Source: Morella rubra (lineage: Eukaryota; Streptophyta; Magnoliopsida; Fagales; Myricaceae). Taken from it: DNA of 64,000 bases. The position numbers were made by a program, and so were the translations under genes. The notes below the pieces were generated by a model. The model made no database searches, was not told where the DNA came from, and saw only the letters and a list, made by a program, of their open reading frames with translations. Below, piece by piece: positions 60,211 to 64,000 of this stretch. Where the stretch lies: the NCBI GenBank assembly GCA_003952965.2, contig CM025852.1, forward strand, positions 8,440,175 to 8,504,174. The letters are read 5' to 3'. The first letter of the stretch is position 1, and the number at the start of each line of letters is the position of its first letter.

Positions 60211-62060
60211 CTCATTTTCCCTGTAAAATTCACGTGTTAAAAAATCAGGGATGGAATTGGATGTTCCTTTGATATGTTCTATATCAAAATCAAAAACAGA
60301 AAGTAATGCTTGCCATCTGGCAAATAAATGTTTGGATGCAAGATTTTTGACATCTTTTTCTAAACTTCTTTTGCTGATTTGCAATCAATACGTATTAAAA
60401 ATTTTTGATTTAATAAATCATCTTGAAATTTTAAAATACAAAGTACAAGGCTAATATTTCTTGTTTAATAGTGCTATACTTTTGTTGAGTAATATTCCAT
60501 GCATGTGAATGATATCTTACTATTTGTTCAATGGATGTATCATGCATGCGTTGTTTTAATATACCACCATAACCAATGTTTGATGCATCAGTCTCTACTA
60601 TTTTGAATGCATGAGGTGATGCAATCCTAAACATGGTAATTGTTTAACATGTTTTTTAATTTGTTGTACTATTGCAGTATGTTGATCAGTCCAAGGTGAA
60701 GGTTTTTTCTTTAAACGATTAAATAAAGGTTTACAGATTAATCTTAAATTTTATAAAATTCACCGACATAATTTAAACTACCAAGAAAGCGTTGTAATTG
60801 TTGTTTATCTGTGATTTTATCAGGAAATTTATCAGCAAATTCTATTGCACGTGTAAAAGGAGTAATAGTTCCTTGATAAATAGTATGACCTAGAAATCTG
60901 ACTTTTGTTTGAAATAATTTGATTTTTGGGTAGATACAACTAAACCATTTTGTTCAATAATTTTTTGGAATTTATGTAAATGAAACCAATGTTGTTTAAT
61001 AGATTTAGAGAAAATAAGAACATCATCAATATATACCAAAGCAAAGTCAGTATATGGTGTAAAAATATCATTCATAATATTTTGAAATTCTGATGGAGCA
61101 TTTTTAAGACCAAAGGGCATAACATTCCATTCATAGTGACCAAAAGGGACCGTAAAAGCAGTTTTATATCGATTCTCTTCCGCCACCTGAATTTGATAGA
61201 AACCGGATTTCATATCAAATTTAGAGAAAATACAAGCATTATGCATCGATTTAACAATTCTTTTTTATTTGGAATAGGATAACGAATCCAACGTAAAGCT
61301 TTATTTAAAGGTTTATAATTTATAACAAGCGTGGGACTCCACGTTCTAATTCGGCTTTACCCCAAACATAAAAGGCAGCACAACTCCAGGTGATTTAGAA
61401 GGACGAATAAGACCTTTATCTAATAATAATTGAATTTCTTGTTTACAAAATTCTAATTGTTCCTGATTCATTTGTATTGGTCGTGCTTTTATAGGTATAT
61501 TCGTTCTGAAAAATCTGGTTCATAAGGTAAATAAATAATATGTTTTTTTCTATTCCAGAAAGCATTTGGTAAAGTAGAACATACAGTATCTTCTAATATT
61601 TTGAAATTTTTTAATATCTTCTTGACAAGTAGCTCTTGAAGTTTTTCTTCAATAGTTTTATATAACATTTCTTTTTGTAAAAATTGTAAATGTTGTTGTT
61701 TACGAGAAATTTTATCTTGTTGTAAACGATATATTTCTTTATGAATAGAAACATGTTTTAATGCTTGTAAATCTTTTGTAAAAGGAGGATAATAAAAAGG
61801 AAAAGTAACATCTTGTCCTAATATTTTGGAAGTAATACCTTGTTCTGTAACAATAAAAGGATATAATAAAGCAAGGAAAGGATTTCCTAATATACTTTAG
61901 AAGATAAATTTTTGACTAATACAAAAGTAGTTTGAAAACAAAACCATTATTACATATATGTACATTTGGAACTTTATAATTAATAGCTAATTTTTGGCCG
62001 TCAACTTGAGATAAGCGTTCGGTTGTTTTTTCAAAATATTTAGAATCAATAATATATATA
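60190..62060 (-). mobile_element. Caulimovirid protease/RT/RNase H region, fossil
   Basis: Recognisable on the minus strand: a GNPFLALLYPF stretch between protease and RT (about 61880), RT with FSKFDMKSGFYQIQ and YIDDVLIFSKS (61250-60890), and RNase H with VETDASNIGYGG (60634 on) and an ARWQALLSVFDFDIEHIKG segment (about 60330). It is broken in many places. These are the reverse-transcription enzymes of the virus. Confidence 0.88.
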
Positions 62061-62910
62061 TAGATATATTTATTTAGAAAGTAGAAACTCTATTCAAAAT
62101 ATCTAACACAAAGTCACCTAAAAAGTGAAAAAAAGGATTTCATATGCTAGCGGTAGAGAAGCTTCCCTCTTTCTTTAATTTCAATAATAATTTTCGTTTC
62201 AAGTATTATTTGTTCTACTGGAGAAATAAACTTTGTATTTGCCGTTAGTGGTAGGGAGTTTTATGGAGGAATTAAATCTACTAAGTTTCTTACTTATATG
62301 ATATTGGAACTCGTTAAAGGGGCTTTTGATGTTAAATTCAAAGTCAAAATGTTATTTTTTATTCGAAAAGTATCATTAAAAACTTGAAAAAAATTGTTCA
62401 TTCTTTCTCGAATTTTTGTTTGAACACTATAATTGGTTTTGATTTCAGAACTTGCGTTCTCATGCATACAAGTATAAACGAGACTCGTTTAACTTTTTCA
62501 TATAATTTGTGAACAAATATGAAGACGTGACGTGTATAAACAATATATCCTTTAAGTGTCAAAGAAAATTAAATAAATTAAAATATTGTAGACTGATATT
62601 AAGACAGAGGAAAACATAATTTTCGAAAAAATGGAACATATATAAAAGCACAAAAAAGTTCAGAAAAAAACGATCGGAGGGAGGTCTCCACTAGCTACTA
62701 TATAAAGTATATATGATTAATTTTTGTTCCAATTCTCGATTACGGTTAATAAAAATCATATATATATATATATATATTAGGGTGAAATGTGACAGTAATT
62801 AATAGTTCAAAAGTAAAATGTCTCAAACTTGATAGTTTGAGGTATAAAGTGTGTATACATCTCACGAAAATATTAACTGGGGTATCAAATTCAACGTGTG
62901 TCGAAACACA
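62061..62910. other. Gap with (TA)n and possible MULE-type end
   Basis: No coding sequence. A (TA)n run lies at 62758-62777. The stretch 62780-62905 (gggtgaaatgtgacagtaat and so on) resembles a small MULE terminus cut by the CACTA insertion, but its partner was not found. Confidence 0.35.
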
Positions 62911-62929
62911 CACTACAGAAATAAACACC

Positions 62930-63291
62930 TATAGCGGTGGCCGGAAACCGCCGCTATAGGTTCCAAAACCGCTGCTATAGGCTATAGCAGCGTTTTTTAG
63001 CGGCGGTCTTGACCGCCGCTATATCGCCGTCGGCACAGCCCTATAGCGCGGTTGTAGAGGCCGCTGGTGTATACGTCGGCTCTATAGCGGCGGTCACACA
63101 GCGGCGGTCGGACCGCCGCTATAGAGCCAACCGCTTTTTTTCCGCGGACGATCTGTAGCGGCGGCCATTGACCGCCGCTACATGTTTTTAGTAGCGGTCT
63201 GATATAGGGTTATAGCGGCGGTTACATGACCGCCGCTATAACCCTATCGTTGGTTTCACCTATAACGGCGGTCACTGACCGCCGCTATAGG
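62930..63291. repeat. CACTA subterminal GC-rich hairpin cluster
   Basis: At least six short palindromes, each a tagcggcggtc arm and a gaccgccgcta arm separated by 2-6 bases (for example 62999-63021, 63105-63123, 63155-63181, 63214-63238 and 63264-63290). Very GC-rich against an AT-rich background. These would be binding sites for a TNPA-like protein (family knowledge). Confidence 0.9.
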
Positions 63292-63314
63292 TTTTTTTTT
63301 TTTTTTTTTTTTTT
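63292..63314. repeat. T23 homopolymer
   Basis: An uninterrupted T run immediately after the last hairpin of the CACTA terminus. Confidence 0.95.
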
Positions 63315-63511
63315 GGTTATATTTTCCTACCATACAAATTTGTTATAGATTTTAATTGATTAATGCAAACAAAGAAAAGTGCAATAAAACAAAATATATT
63401 TCATTATAAGGGGTCTTACAAGTTTTGCATCAAAAAAAATAAGTTAATGGTATTTTCTCAATAGACTAAAAACTAACAAGTCATGACATTTAAGTACAAA
63501 TAACTCTAAAT

Positions 63512-64000
63512 TTAATCCTCTCCACCTTCAGCACCATCTGCTCCTGCACTTTCTGCGTCATCGGCATTGTCTGCTATTACAATATTGTAAAATTAACAAA
63601 CAGTAATGACATGAACAAAGATAAAAGAGCTTAGTACATACTTAAAATTAAATTAATGGCAGTATTCATTTATGTTTGTATCTTACCAACACTCGTTTTC
63701 CGACTTGCATGAGATGATCTATGAATTGCTGGTGAAACCTGATTGTTATTGGGAACATCTTGGTATTGACGTTGCTCCTACAACAGTTAAACAAACATTA
63801 ATTAACTACGAAATATACATAAATAGAGTCAATAGTAATACTTGAGGATAAGTAAATAAAACTTTTACCCAAGCTTGTGCCATCATTTGTATTGTAGATT
63901 TAAGCGATGCTACTTCAGACTCCAACATCTGAACTCTATTTTCCATAAATACGGCTCTCTCGTTACTAGAGGATGTAGGCTGACTGGATCTTACGTTGGT
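63512..64000 (-). CDS. CACTA transposon ORF, last exons (Transposase_24-like)
   Basis: The minus-strand 3' end of a spliced gene. The exon running in from the window edge ends at 63869 with ENRVQMLESEVASLKSTIQM then MAQAW, a coiled coil. The middle exon is 63777-63687 (EQRQYQDVPNNNQVSPAIHR...). The last exon is 63573-63512 (ADNADDAESAGADGAEGGED, stop). Donors and acceptors are GT/AG with matching phases. Position beside the terminus and the C-terminal coiled coil fit the non-catalytic, TNPA-like plant transposase family of En/Spm elements. The N-terminal part is outside the window, so the family call is moderate. Confidence 0.65.

Larger units (their letters stand above)
56784..62060 (-). mobile_element. 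Endogenous pararetrovirus (Caulimoviridae, florendovirus-like), fossil
   Basis: Minus-strand order: protease/reverse transcriptase/RNase H region, a second ORF, an intergenic region with promoter and primer site, then the movement-protein ORF. Because the viral genome is circular, this order means the integrated copy spans the genome's start/end junction. It is about 5.3 kb, partial (the region after the movement domain is missing), and carries many breaks in the polymerase part while two ORFs are still long. Likely age is moderate; a florendovirus-like assignment is inference from gene order and sequence feel. Confidence 0.85.
62911..64000 (-). mobile_element. CACTA (En/Spm) element, 3' terminal part
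   Basis: Starts cactacagaaata at 62911. The next 380 bases are packed with inverted gcggcggtc/gaccgccgc subterminal repeats, as in En/Spm elements, followed by a T23 run and then by exons of a transposon ORF reading toward this terminus. It continues past the window end, so the size is unknown. Confidence 0.88.

Noticed and set aside
1-64000. tRNA, rRNA, snRNA or microRNA genes
   Set aside because: None was recognised by eye. The only tRNA-related strings are retroelement and caulimovirid primer sites.

Overview
This is a stretch of a plant nuclear genome, almost certainly a eudicot. The evidence is two intron-containing host genes with clear plant relatives, AT-rich intergenic DNA, and a dense set of plant transposons: long-TIR Mutator-like elements (MULEs), CACTA, PIF/Harbinger, hAT, Copia LTR elements and an endogenous caulimovirid. 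I could not name the species. Everything below was read by eye; no database search was run.

Layout. 1-10.8 kb is nested repeats: a Copia integrase fossil, a 1.7-kb non-autonomous MULE (740-2468), a broken GRF zinc-finger gene, a 4.07-kb CACTA element (4625-8698, TSD aca) carrying tandemly duplicated pieces of a PAM71/GDT1-type transporter gene, a 1.04-kb solo LTR (9056-10097, TSD ctagg) and a Copia LTR with primer site. 11.5-23.9 kb is a decayed PIF/Harbinger region: a broken transposase (11.8-13.3 kb, minus), a broken Myb/SANT ORF1 (21.1-23.2 kb, minus), direct repeats, a nested hAT element and a nearly whole GRF zinc-finger/transmembrane gene (19421-20034, plus).

24.1-36.7 kb is the host gene space: a seven-exon gene for a chloroplast NAD(P)-binding Rossmann protein of the Arabidopsis At1g32220 type (plus, 296 aa), convergent with a five-exon survival motor neuron (SMN)-like gene (minus, 332 aa). 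Both reconstruct with consistent intron phases and no breaks. The Rossmann gene has a 4.6-kb intron filled with a MITE, a LINE tail and a Copia 3' end.

36.6-44.9 kb is a tandem duplication of a ~4-kb unit that starts inside SMN exon 1 and ends in a hAT-like element. Each unit holds the same MULE with the same 9-bp TSD. The first 50 nt of SMN coding sequence plus its promoter were copied, giving a dead promoter/exon fragment. A ~2-kb patch over the junction is riddled with small deletions.

45-64 kb holds more MULEs (one inside a caulimovirid fragment and carrying a piece of a cationic amino acid transporter gene), duplicated CACTA ends, a ~5.3-kb endogenous pararetrovirus fossil (minus, with its promoter, primer site and ORF junction still recognisable) and, at the right edge, the 3' end of another CACTA element with its transposon ORF running out of the window.

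The main biological thread is gene-fragment traffic: at least three DNA transposons carry pieces of host genes, and a small GRF zinc-finger + coiled-coil + C-terminal membrane-helix gene appears four times, at least twice inside transposase-less long-TIR MULEs.
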